Source of the DNA: Antonospora locustae
Taxonomy: Eukaryota; Microsporidia
Direction: 5' to 3'
NCBI GenBank assembly: GCA_007674295.1
Contig: CM017449.1
Coordinates: 62,001-126,000 of the forward strand
DNA: 64,000 nt
Shown here: piece after piece, positions 14,601 through 24,894 of the stretch
Position numbering within the stretch: the first letter of the stretch is position 1
How the letters are laid out: each line of letters begins with the position of its first letter
The notes under the pieces: generated by a model
What the model saw: the letters and a program-made list of their open reading frames with translations, nothing else
The model's database searches: none
What the model was told of the DNA's origin: nothing
Program-made: the position numbers and the translations under genes

Positions 14601-16881
14601 AATTTGGAAAATAGATTTTATAACTTATTCATATTTTGTTTATAGTATTGATGCCTGCTTGACATTTGTTTTAACTTTTTATTGACTCATATACTCAAAG
14701 TCAAGAGTTATTAGACTTTTAATCGATATATAATATTTTAAAATCTAGAAACTTAAAGTTTTCATAAATTTAGAATATTGGTGGTAAATAAAAAGGGTTT
14801 ATAAAGAGCTATTTCGTTTTAATATTTTATATTTAGTAATAATCTTTATTTACCGGGTAAAAGTAAAAAGGATTTTTATAAATTTTTTTAAGCTTAAATA
14901 TTCAGTAATTAAAAACATGAATTTAAATCTTAATCCTACTTCTTGAATACACTTTATATAATTAAATATTATACTATATAATACTGTGAAATTGTTATTT
15001 TTAACTAATAAATAATAACTACAATATTTGCTGTATTCACTGTAATATAAAGGTTAAAAATAAGTGTTAATTAAATAAGTCTAATTTAATATAGATAATG
15101 TAAAAAATAGATATAACATATTAACATAAGTAAAGTTATTAGTTATATCAGAATATGTTAAAGCCTTTAACAATGAAAATTAAGGGTATGTTAATCTGCA
15201 TAAGTATAATAAGAGAACTTTCACACTTGTTAGGATTTAACTGTTACATTAAAAATATATAAACAGTAAGCTATAAAATAAAAAAATAGAAATACATGAC
15301 ATAATAACTAAGTAAACATAGTAATTATTTTTTACAAGATATTTAAAGTAAAAGGATATTATTTATAATAATAAGTTTTATATTTTTAATTTGATATTAT
15401 GTAAAAAGTACTGTTATATTATGCATTGAAGAACTGAAAGTGTATAGGTTTTGTTTAAATAATAAAATAAAAGTAAATCAATTGATACATAACATATAAT
15501 AATTAAAAACAAATGTTAAAAAAATAGGAGTTTGATAATATTCTTTTATTGATAAAAAATTACATTAAATAAACTTTACTAAAATGTTATTATTTATTTT
15601 GACAAATTTGTTTGTCTAAGTTTTGGTTTATAATGTAAAATAGTATATTTTCTATTTTTTCAGATGTAAATTTTTATAAATCTATTAAAGAGAACAAATG
15701 TTTTTGCTTGTTATATCTAACTTATCTTAAATACATTATTAATTCACATAATATTTTACAGTGCAGTGTTTATAATATTGTTCAACTTCTTATATATCAT
15801 CAAATGTAAAGCTAATCATTCTGCATATATGTATATAAATTATTTTCATTTTTTATTTTTCTAATAATATTGAATATATAAGTAATTCACAAAAATAAAG
15901 ATAAGGTATTCAATACAAGACTATACAAATATTTTTTTATGACAATACCATTTTATTAATTTACAATTCTAGTTATATCTACCTAAAATGAAATTGATTT
16001 TATTAACGTTATTCCTAAAATTAGAAAATTTCATATCAAAGCGTACTAGTCTATTCATCGTAAAGCTTGCATTTTTTCGTCGAAAGTGTAGTAATACATG
16101 ACACACTAGATTATAAAAGAAGAAATTGTAGTTATAGAGAGAAACTTGCTTTTTTCTTAGAGGTTTTATTAAAAAATACTTATGTTATATAAAAAACAGC
16201 TTTTCATTCTCCTGTGTACTGTCCTTTAGTTGTATAAGTACATTTAAGTAAAATTATTAGAAATGATTACTACTGCAAACCGAAATGCAACAAGCACAAG
16301 GTTGACCCTAACTCTGTGACATTTTAGAGGAAACATTTCTAAATAGAAATATAAAAAAAGTTGTTACATTAAAGAATTTTAATAAAGTTTTACGAAAAAA
16401 ATTATGTTGTTTTTATATTATGTTCAAAACATATATTCAGATTAATTTAGAACTCCACATAATTTAATGTTTTTTATATTAGTTAATTAAAAAATGGTAA
16501 AGATGTTCTTTTAATATTTATAGAAACTCTATTGGTTCTTAATTTAATTACTTGTAATATTGTGTTTTAATTAATTATTACGTAGTTACTATTTTGAACG
16601 TTTTTAATTACTATTTATTTTTCGTATTAATAATTCACTTATGTAAAAATTAATCATAATTTTGAAACTTATCTTTTTAATTAATCTCAAATGTTGCTAA
16701 ACAATTTATTTAAAATATTAAATTATATAATTATTTTATCAAAAACGTAATCTAGTTGCATCGGTAAATATAATAACTTCTTAAAAATAAAGTAATGTAT
16801 AAACAAAGGATGTGATTACGCTTCTTTTTTAAGGTAACAGTTTTATTAATATTTTCGTTTATGAATGCTTTTTAAGTAGTC

Positions 16882-17154
16882 CTAGCCGGTTGAGGCACAC
16901 TGTTTGCAACAGTTATTCTTATTTTGATGAAGTGAGAATGTGAAAGCCTTCAGATTCTTTAGAATTACGACCTCCTTCTGGTTTTTCTTATAGTACGGAG
17001 AAACCAGTTTGTCTTACGTTGTCACATAAAATCCATAGATACCTGTATATGTTGTTCTCTTCATCACAACAACAAGAGGCTTATACTTACGAAATTTCAA
17101 AATCTCAACTACTTGCAACTTCTCAAAGAAGTTACCCACACACACGATAGTCAT
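16882..17154 (-). pseudogene. Decayed ORF with one internal stop, unknown family
   Basis: Read on the minus strand from ATG at 17154, a frame of 90 sense-like codons runs to TAG at 16884-16882 and is interrupted by a single TAA at 17016-17014. Both halves have protein-like composition (Lys, Val, Phe, with a Cys-Cys pair near the end) quite unlike the random frames nearby, and the GC content is higher than the flanks. The last residues (CASTG, stop) recur as CAATD, stop on the minus strand near 22.2 kb. I do not recognise the family. A sequencing error or stop readthrough could also explain the single TAA. Confidence 0.55.
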
Positions 17155-17404
17155 TTAGTTAATTCCTTATCTTGCATATAAAAACATATGTAAACAAAAT
17201 ATTTTTAGAACTTAAATGTGAAATTAAAATCTAAAAAAGCGTTAAGATATTTATTAACAATTTTTACTTCCAATTTTCTGATGGAATATTTTATTATAAC
17301 GTAACGAATATCATATATAACTATTTTACAATTTCTTAATAGAAATTTTATTTTTGTAGTTTATTTATATAACAATTTTAAAATATTATAACTTATTACA
17401 TAAG

Positions 17405-17602
17405 TTATAATATTCTTAAAAAGGAGCTAAGTGTAGCTGATCCACTAGACACAATGGTTGAAACAACCTTCCTGTGTCCAACAATTTTTCGGAAGGCAAC
17501 AATACCATAAGGGATGGCCTCTTTATAAAAACATCTACAAATTAAGGTGTAAAGGGCACAAGGTAGGCCATAACCGTGTGATGCATTAGAAATCGTTTCC
17601 AA
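17405..17602 (-). pseudogene. Remnant of the dispersed coding repeat, no ATG
   Basis: The frame is open for 65 codons but has no ATG at its 5' end; the first codon is TTG. It contains YGIVAFRKIVGHRKVVS, which lines up with the frames at 5444-5653 and 18131-18253, and the nucleotide alignment extends about 100 bases. It lies just upstream, in the same orientation, of the decayed ORF at 16882-17154, so both may derive from one longer gene. The parent protein is not recognised. Confidence 0.5.
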
Positions 17603-20600
17603 AAGTGAAATATTAATAAAGCTGTTACTTTAAAAACCCCGTTGTAAGTGTAGTTGCGAGTCGAGGTTTATTAAATCTGATACTGTATACCATCTCCAAC
17701 TGGATTTTTCAAAATAAACACTTGAGTGTATAACAAAAACAAATATACTTTTTGAATAAAATACAATTAATATTCAATTTTATAGTTAAGAGCTGTATTG
17801 TACAATGTCATTAATAAAATATTGTTTTATAACAATATCATGTATTAAATAGCATTATTAACAAAACAAGATATAACACATAAAAAAAACAAGTATCCAT
17901 TAACAAGAAGCTACATCTAAATAGATATGGCTTTTAAAAATAAGATATATAGATTTATTTAAAACTAAATTTCTAAAAAACATATTTATTTGTCTATTTT
18001 TATGGAAATAGTTTTACTAAAATTAACCAAATGTTCTTAAAGTATTTCTGTGGTTACGTTTTATCATGTGTTGTGCACTTTTACTCATAAAAGACTTTAG
18101 ATTGACATTCACATGTAATTCGTTAATTACAGGGTAATAACTGCACACAGAAAAGTGACTGTTGCCATCAGTGTGCATAATGTGTCTGTCCTACAACCTC
18201 TTATGAATATATTTATTTATCCATTCTTTTGCTTCTTATTAAACCTTCTATAATAATTTACGATAAAATATTCAATTTAATTCATTATACATGAGAATTT
18301 ATTACAACTACTAACAACCAGTTTTTGTAATATAAAAAATCGCACTACACATTTTTTTACAATAAATTATTTTCTTTTTTAATAATAACAAAGTTTCTTA
18401 CTAACATATTTAATTAGAGAATTTTATGTATTTTTAAATTTATTTTAAATATATATGATATAACACTTTATGATAAAGACAAAAAATAGTATTTAAATTT
18501 AGTATCAAAAAAGTAGATAAAAATAAGTTATGCATATGTTTGTAACACAATATATTTTAGAATTTGAATAAGGTTCATGTAATAAAACTTTGATTTACTA
18601 TATTTATTTTAAAAAATTAATAGAAATTTTAGTTGATTTAAAAATAGTAAACTAAATTATTATACTAAAGTAATTTTCTGGTTAAAAACAAACATTGTTT
18701 TGATTTAATACACAATATTACCATAAATATGCAAGCTTATTAGTACTATAACTTTAAAATGTTTATGAAAACTTTAATTATTTTTTCATAGTATACATTT
18801 TTATCTATAGTATTAATATTTAAATTTATTGTTTAAAATAACAAATTTGACCCATTAATCATTTTTATGGTCCAAACTCTTATCTTCTCGGGAATCCCTT
18901 TTCGGTAATCTTTGGCCCAATCATATATGTACTCTCAGTAATTAAACATTAGTATTATATTATTCTTAAAGAATCTTTTATTTTAATTTAATACCGTATA
19001 AATTATTATTATAATCTGATAATAAAAATGTGACATTTGAAATACTTTAATAGAAATGCAATTTAAATATTTGAAATATATAAATATTTTTTGTAGATAA
19101 ATAAAGTTAATTCTGGTATAAATTTAAAAAAAAACTACTACCAATTTTTGTATCAAAAAATTTGTTTAAAGAATGATAAAAAAGATATGAATAAGGAACT
19201 CTTATTTATTTAGAAAGACCATTCTCATTATACTACAAAATGTTTATTGTTAAATATTCTGCTATTTAGTTAAAATAAATAACTGAAGACTTCAGAATAA
19301 ATTATTTTTATGCATTAATGTCAATATCATTGTTGATTCTTATTTCAACCTTAATTATTATTATATTATTGTTTTATAAAAAACAATAATTCCCATTATT
19401 AAAATGAACTAAAAACTTTAACAATATTAGATTCATGAATTATAAAATTAACAGTTTGATTCTAAATGAAAATAAACTAAAAATTTTACTAGTTAGGATA
19501 GTGGTATTTCTATTTTTCTCCTTTATGGTCTACATAAGATACATAATATCGAGAGAAGATTTTATCTAATAAAAATATATTTTTTAAAAGCTAACCCTAA
19601 CTGACATTTAATAACAATTAATTATGTCACGAGGAACACACAACTTGGAGAGATTTTCTAATTGAGTGTAAAGAGAAAGTTTAACCCTTGTTTGCCCGTG
19701 AAGACAAATAAAAAATAAAGAAATCCTCTTGTTTAATAACTAATAAAAGATTTCCCTTAATTAATATATAGAAATCTATTATGTAGAATGATTAAGTTTT
19801 AAATCTAAATTTACTTTACAAATAAATAATCTTAAGCACAAACAAGATTGTCTCCAACTAGCTTACTTAACAACAACCATTTTGGTGTATGGAGGGCAGT
19901 GTTCTTTAAAAATAAATATACATCTTAAGCACAAACAATTACAATTAAACAAGAAACATAAGTTATTTTATGCAAAACATGCAATATTAATTAAAGTTTA
20001 AAACTAGTTTTAATATAATGAAAATGAGTATGTCACTTTTATGAGAGTTACTTTCCAATGAGAAAAACAGGTAGTATTTTAATAATTATGAAATTATTCA
20101 AAAATAGGTCAAGCACTTTATTCTTTATTTAATTTCTGTATAAAGAAAGAAACAAGAACTATTTATAAAGCAAACCCTAACCTAACAAAACAATTAGAAT
20201 ATATCTAAATCGTATGATTATAAAAAAGATAAATTATAAGTAAAGTGATATTTCTTTGTCCCTATAAATATTTAAATTATTGATATATATTATGTTATTT
20301 TAACCACTACACTTTTTTATAACTGAAAAAGAGAGACTACTTAACTATTCATTATCTATTTTGTTTATGTATTTAAGTCATAAGGTCAATAACAACTTGA
20401 AATTTTCTTGGAGAAAATGTTTTGAATTTTTTATCTGATAATAATTTATTTAAAATATAGTAAAATAAAAATTTGGGAATTAGATATATTTTTCATTTTA
20501 ATTGGAATCGTTATTAGAAAGAAGAAAAAAGAGTTGGTTTTCTTAATAACTTAATTTTTCTAACAATTTATCTAAACTTGTGAGACTCTCATATTACTTT

Positions 20601-20666
20601 GTACAAAAAGTTTACAAATAAAGTGGAGAAATGTGAAAGGTTTCGCGTTTTTTTACTTATAATTTT
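17603..20666. other. AT-rich stretch without intact genes
   Basis: Same composition as 1-16881. It includes the 18.1-kb repeat copy and slightly richer patches near 17640-17700, 18870-18940 and 19840-19910. Short telomere-like words occur (CTAACCCTAAC at 19591-19601, CCCTAACCTAAC at 20175-20186) but never as an array. No gene can be supported. Confidence 0.7.
18131..18253 (+). repeat. Copy of the dispersed coding repeat
   Basis: Open for 40 codons to TAA at 18251-18253, reading RVITAHRKVTVAISV and then a hydrophobic tail. It has the same orientation as, and about 70% nucleotide identity by eye over 90 bases to, the copy at 5444-5653. An in-frame TAA lies a few codons upstream, so it cannot be a complete gene. 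Confidence 0.55.
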
Positions 20667-21066
20667 GTTTGTACTAAAAGTACAAACAAGAGCGGCTGAC
20701 TCTGCGAATGCAAAAGGTTCTCCTCCTACTAGAAGAGATAAAAATGAGAAGTGCTGTTTATTTTGACTTCGCCTACAGCCACCGAGTCAGGCTCTTCACA
20801 CCGGGACTTCCGTGTAGAGTGAGCATGATGCACGGAAGTCCACATGTGGGCGCTACTTAACCTGGGGGATTTTTCGCTGAATGGTTTCAGGGCAGACTCG
20901 GTGGCCGGCGTCCTTCTGGGCGGCTCTGAGGAAGCAGGCCCGCCGTTTTCAATGAACGTTTTTCAACGAATCACTGCTTTGGACAGCAGGGCATAGAACC
21001 CGGCATCAATCATAGTACAGAAGATCGTTTTACCGCTGGGTCCTACGCCCCAATTTATTTGGGCGA
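20667..21066 (+). ncRNA. Candidate structured non-coding RNA
   Basis: A block of about 50% GC surrounded by roughly 20% GC DNA, with no open frame. It is full of exact inverted repeats: a 9-bp hairpin at 20667-20687; an 11-bp stem pairing 20778-20788 with 20895-20905; inside it an 11-bp hairpin, 20804-20814 with 20831-20841; and a terminal hairpin 21046-21065 (CGCCC/GGGCG). 20691-20695 (AGCGG) can pair with 21033-21037. Two motifs hint at identity: 20918-20945 can fold as an SRP helix-8-like hairpin with AGCAG on its 3' side, and AGAACCCGGC at 20995-21004 resembles the CR-V core of RNase P RNA. The nested pairing fits SRP RNA slightly better, but neither is proven. The strand is inferred from those motifs. 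Confidence 0.6.
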
Positions 21067-23083
21067 GTGTATTTAAAACTGATTCAAGTGTAATCATTTA
21101 TTGTTTCATTTTTATAAATGAATTTTACGAATCAAAATACTTATTTGAATAAGCAAAATAACAATGAAATTTATTTAATGGGTCCTAAGATGCTTTAGAA
21201 AGGTTTCCAAACTGAAAATGTTAACATAAAAGCAGTTACCTAAAAAATAAAATTTATTTGTCTTAGTTAAAACGTTTTTATTAAAAAAAAAAGAATCCTA
21301 GGGATTCTAACTAGAACATTTACAAAGCAAAAATATATTTAGTTATCCTTTTTGAGTTAAAGTATTACTTTATATTGAGGCTGGAAAGAGTTCCATTATG
21401 AATTCTACAACTCTATGATGTATCACTACTGTATTACATAACACATTTTTATTTTTAAATAGCATTCACATTTCGACTTCAAAGTCTTTTTTTCTTTTGT
21501 GTCTCATTGCCTGAATATTTTTTATACGTTATTTTTACCAAACTATCAATGATAAACATGAGGGGGGTGTTCTACTCATTTAATGATATCCAAATATACA
21601 TTTTTAATTATGATAATCTATAAAGCAAATATCATAGTATGTATAAATGTAATTTTAATAATATGAGATAAAGATGTCTTTTGATGAACATGTATTTTTT
21701 ATTTATGACTTCTCTTAAGATTTCTTAATAAAACATTGCATAAAATTGTTAACGAATCAGTGCACTACCAATGCAAATTAACTAGAAAATATAAAAAGGG
21801 TGTTTTCTTCATTAAGTAGTATAATATTGTTACAAAGACAGAAAAGGTGTTTTTATTTAATGTGGTACCAGTTAGAGAAAGCTTTCATAATCAGGCTCAA
21901 ATAAAATTTCTAGGCTCTGCACTTATCTCCTCGCTTCGGCCAACTCCTACTAATTTTCATAAAAACCAAGCTTACATTAATATTTTTAATATTATTATAT
22001 AATTTAAATAAAAAACATAATCTTGTATTCTATTAGAATGTAATGTCAATAAAATAACAATTAACATTTTAAATATAATTTAAATAATATGTTTTTAGTT
22101 GCTGTTTTAATATTATAAAGAAACATACTTTTCATAGTAACAATTTAATTGACAAATGTCTTAATCGGTTGCAGCACACCATGTGTTGTTGTGCACATAT
22201 AGATTTATAGTAAATAAGCTCTAAAAATATTTTATGTTAGTGCATAAAAAAGCATAAATAAAATATTTTTAGAGTGTGAAGGTTATAAATCAAATTAAGT
22301 CTCTAACACGTATTCTACACAAGCAATCATTACTTTTGTAGAATCACTTAATTCTTGAAAATTCTTTCCATTGGTGGCATAGAGATATGTCTTTTTATTG
22401 TGAAATAACATTTATTGAAGGAAATAAAAGTAAATACAATTTACCAGTAAAAAGTTTCGTGCGGAAACTAGAAACCCTCACAAATGAAAATAACAATTAG
22501 CTTCATCGTAGAGCAAAACATTTATAGAATTAAATAGCATCCTGACAAAAGGGCTTCACAGAGAATCCTTTCTATAAAACGGCCAAGACAATATATTTAT
22601 CTACTAATCATATTTTATTAATGAAAACGTTTTTGTAGTAACTCGTGTCATTTACAAATTTTGATTTAGGATTCTAGTTTAACTTGTGAAAATGACACGT
22701 ATTATATATTCTAGTTAATTCATCTTTATTCACTATACGGGAACTCGTTTATAGCTAAAAAAAATCAGGTTGGTTACGACTTAAACTGCTTGTTCAATGC
22801 GTTGGTCTTTCTGTTTTCGTTAATTTTATTTATTTGATATTAGCACAAGCTGGATGTTGTAAAAAGGAGCTGTGCACGATGATGGAGAGATTTGAGTCTG
22901 ATGCTGAAGAAGGTGTCCATAATGCTTTTCATGTTTAAATGGATTTAACGAGAATTTTCTTTTTTAAACAAAACTGGATTAAGAGGGCGAGAAACACACT
23001 TTGTGGTGAATGACAAATACTTTTTGGAATGAAGCACATCTCCTAAAATGTGAAACCAAGAAGACCAGTGCACCTTTCCGAGA
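21067..23083. other. Transition zone, no convincing gene
   Basis: AT-rich sequence grading into the gene-dense core. It holds the short remnant near 22.2 kb and a 19-codon ATG frame at 22879-22938 in more balanced sequence just upstream of the first real gene. That frame is too short to call. Nothing else is recognisable. Confidence 0.6.
22150..22200 (-). repeat. Possible tail-end remnant related to 16882-17154
   Basis: The minus strand reads NNTW, CAATD and then a stop, in step with the last codons of the decayed ORF at 16882-17154 (NNCCKQ, CASTG, stop). The shared plus-strand words are CGGTTG and GCACAC. The match is too short to be conclusive. Confidence 0.3.
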
Positions 23084-23950
23084 ATGAAAAGACTTGAAAC
23101 TATACAAAGCAAGAGAATGTGGATTCTCTGGAAAAAAAATATGAATGTTAGTATTTCAGAATTCTGGGCTTCCTGCCCAGCGCACTTTGTGCGCGTACTC
23201 TGCATACAGGGACCTAGTGGGTCCGGAAAGACCACACTTGCATTACGCGTGGAGGACATTTTTAGAAAAGCGAGATCATGCTTCTTCACTTTGCACATGG
23301 ACGACTACTACAAGTCACTACCACAATCAGTAAATGAAGAAGGCTACGACTTTGACAATCCTGGAGCCCTTGATTGGGGCAAAATATTCAGAGTTATTGA
23401 TGGAATTCACGAAGAAGACGAAAATTTGGAACTTTTTGAGTATTCATTCATAACTGGAAATTCTAGCGGGCCAATTTTCTGTAGAAACCCGAAACCAAAA
23501 TACTTTATAATTGAGGGAATTTACTCGTTCTTCATATTCTCGGAAAGATTCTTTGATCTTGCACAATACGACCCGAAGAAGAGAAACGAGGAGAATACAG
23601 AAGCGTTTATCAAAAACGCTCATACGTATCCTCGCTTCGGAGTATTCAAAGTTCTTCTGACGACCTGTAAAGAGAAAATGCTCGAAATCAGAATACAAAG
23701 GGACGTTGTGGAGAGGGGAAAGAGCGTGCAGAGTATTCAAAAGCAAGTAACGGAAAACGTCTGGCCAGCTACTTTGAGACGAGTATACAGCAGAGAAACA
23801 CCTTCACATTTTGTCATTGACCACGGCACACTTAACGAGAAGAGAACGGCGGAACTGATTCGTGACTTAGAAATGCATGTGCTTAATTTGCATTCCACGA
23901 GCACATGCAAGAAAAGCTACATCTGTGAGTTTTGCGGGCTCAAACAGTAA
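23084..23950 (+). CDS. Uridine/cytidine kinase-like protein
   Basis: A 288-residue P-loop kinase. Visible motifs are the Walker A loop GPSGSGKTT (43-51), DDYY (73-76) in the nucleoside-binding region, DFDNPGALDW (89-98), IIEGIYSF (142-149) and the lid RDVVERG (206-212) with its arginines. Together these are typical of uridine-cytidine kinases, which phosphorylate uridine and cytidine in pyrimidine salvage. That fits a parasite expected to lack de novo pyrimidine synthesis. The C-terminus ends in CKKSYICEFCGLKQ, a small CxxC tail that is not part of the usual kinase. In-frame ATGs at 23117 and 23141 are alternative starts; none has a clear CCC run. This is the first intact gene after the AT-rich arm. 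Confidence 0.8.
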   Translation: MKRLETIQSKRMWILWKKNMNVSISEFWASCPAHFVRVLCIQGPSGSGKTTLALRVEDIFRKARSCFFTLHMDDYYKSLPQSVNEEGYDFDNPGALDWGKIFRVIDGIHEEDENLELFEYSFITGNSSGPIFCRNPKPKYFIIEGIYSFFIFSERFFDLAQYDPKKRNEENTEAFIKNAHTYPRFGVFKVLLTTCKEKMLEIRIQRDVVERGKSVQSIQKQVTENVWPATLRRVYSRETPSHFVIDHGTLNEKRTAELIRDLEMHVLNLHSTSTCKKSYICEFCGLKQ

Positions 23951-24166
23951 CGAAAAACATAACGCGTTTATTGAAAAACGAAACTTGATTCGTTTTGGTA
24001 GAAAGTTGCGATGGACGTTAGCAGCCTGTGATGCAATAAGTTTTTATTCTTGAAGAGAGCTTTTCATGCGTAGAGGAGGCTGCATTGGATATCGAACTTC
24101 GTGCAATTTTGTTTAGAAACCTGAGTTTGTTCAAAGTAAGCGAGAACTACTTAAATAAGTACGTTT

Positions 24167-24427
24167 TCATTCTGATACAAAACAACACTCCATGTTTCCG
24201 ACCTTTCCGCATAGAAAAAGAGACGCATGCACATCGAACTTGCGCTTTTTATCATTGATCGCTATTTCAACGCTGTTTTTGCTACAAATGACTTCATAAA
24301 TCGTGGAGAGAAGAAAGTGACCTCCAAACTGTTTGATGCGAGAAATTACGAAGTCGCGAAGTTTTTCGTCGTCGACAATCGTCTTTTCTGACTTGAAGAC
24401 CGCTTTGTATTTCAAAATAGTTTTCAT
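24167..24427 (-). CDS. Small protein, possibly Rpp14-like RNase P/MRP subunit
   Basis: An 86-residue protein starting at ATG 24427; the frame is open further upstream but without an ATG. In the minus strand a CCCC run lies 8 bases before this ATG, which supports the start. The order and spacing of VISRIKQFGG, then VEIAIN, then the HASLFLCG and CCF segments resembles the fold core of Rpp14/Pop5-type subunits of RNase P and MRP as I remember them. The similarity is weak and from memory, so treat the function as a suggestion. It lies downstream of, and in the same direction as, the coiled-coil gene at 24529-24852. Confidence 0.45.
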   Translation of the reverse strand: MKTILKYKAVFKSEKTIVDDEKLRDFVISRIKQFGGHFLLSTIYEVICSKNSVEIAINDKKRKFDVHASLFLCGKVGNMECCFVSE

Positions 24428-24528
24428 TTCGAAACGGGGCCTTCGCAAAGAGAACGTGTCTTTCCTCGTGCAAACAGTTAGAAAAGAGTGGAAATCACTA
24501 AGAAAGGAGATTTTGTATTATTTACGAT

Positions 24529-24852
24529 TTAATTTTGAAAAGCACCACTTCCTTGCTCAATCTTCTCTCTTAGTTCTGCATTTTCTAAAACGAGATCGCA
24601 CTTCTCAGCAAATAGCACCTCGCGCTCTTCGTAAACTCGCACAAACTCCTCCTTCAGCTCTGCCATCTCTTGGTTTTCCTGACCTGAAATTATTTCTAGG
24701 CAGCGAAGAAGGTCGTATTTCAGAGAGTGGTCCTTTGTTGTGTTGGAGACGTCCTGAAGAAAAGAAATTACTTGTTCCTTATCGCTTCTTGTCTTCTCTT
24801 TCGTCATTTCTTGTATCCTGATGTTTGTTGCTTCTGCAAGCGGTCTTCGCAT
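24529..24852 (-). CDS. Hypothetical coiled-coil protein
   Basis: A 107-residue, Glu/Lys-rich protein with long predicted helices. The second half (roughly 65-102, KEEFVRVYEEREVLF through ELREKIEQ) has clear heptad-like spacing of a coiled coil. The opposite strand also holds an open frame (24333-24821), but that one is Ser/Leu/Arg-rich and looks like a shadow. No family is recognised; a small structural subunit of a larger complex would fit but is a guess. Confidence 0.5.
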   Translation of the reverse strand: MRRPLAEATNIRIQEMTKEKTRSDKEQVISFLQDVSNTTKDHSLKYDLLRCLEIISGQENQEMAELKEEFVRVYEEREVLFAEKCDLVLENAELREKIEQGSGAFQN

Positions 24853-24894
24853 GAAGGCCCCGCGCTTTTTTGTTTTTTTTTTTCGAGACCCGCG

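Larger units (their letters stand above)
1..16881. other. AT-rich stretch without intact genes
   Basis: The sequence is overwhelmingly A and T, with stops in all six frames every few dozen codons. The two longest plus-strand frames (7314-7541 and 11792-12034) are Asn/Lys/Ile/Tyr-rich strings of the kind this composition yields by chance, so they are not called. Slightly richer patches lie near 1140-1260, 4985-5045, 5370-5600, 6420-6560, 8950-9130 and 9240-9300. Some of these align with each other and are listed separately as remnants. I see no rRNA, tRNA, telomere array or intact transposase. A subtelomeric or heterochromatin-like arm is my inference. Confidence 0.75.

Noticed and set aside
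20801..21004. Firm RNase P RNA call based on CCGGG pairing with CCCGG
   Set aside because: The CCGGG overlaps the strong 11-bp hairpin at 20804-20841 and no CR-I consensus precedes it, so the call is left open.
22879..22938. 19-codon ATG frame upstream of the uridine kinase
   Set aside because: Too short to support; an upstream ORF or lost exon cannot be told from chance, and no splice signals are evident.
22945..23298. Minus-strand 117-codon frame containing VVFPDPLGP
   Set aside because: It is the exact antisense of the Walker A loop of the uridine kinase gene.
24333..24821. Plus-strand 162-codon frame
   Set aside because: Ser/Leu/Arg-rich composition; antisense to two minus-strand frames with protein-like composition.
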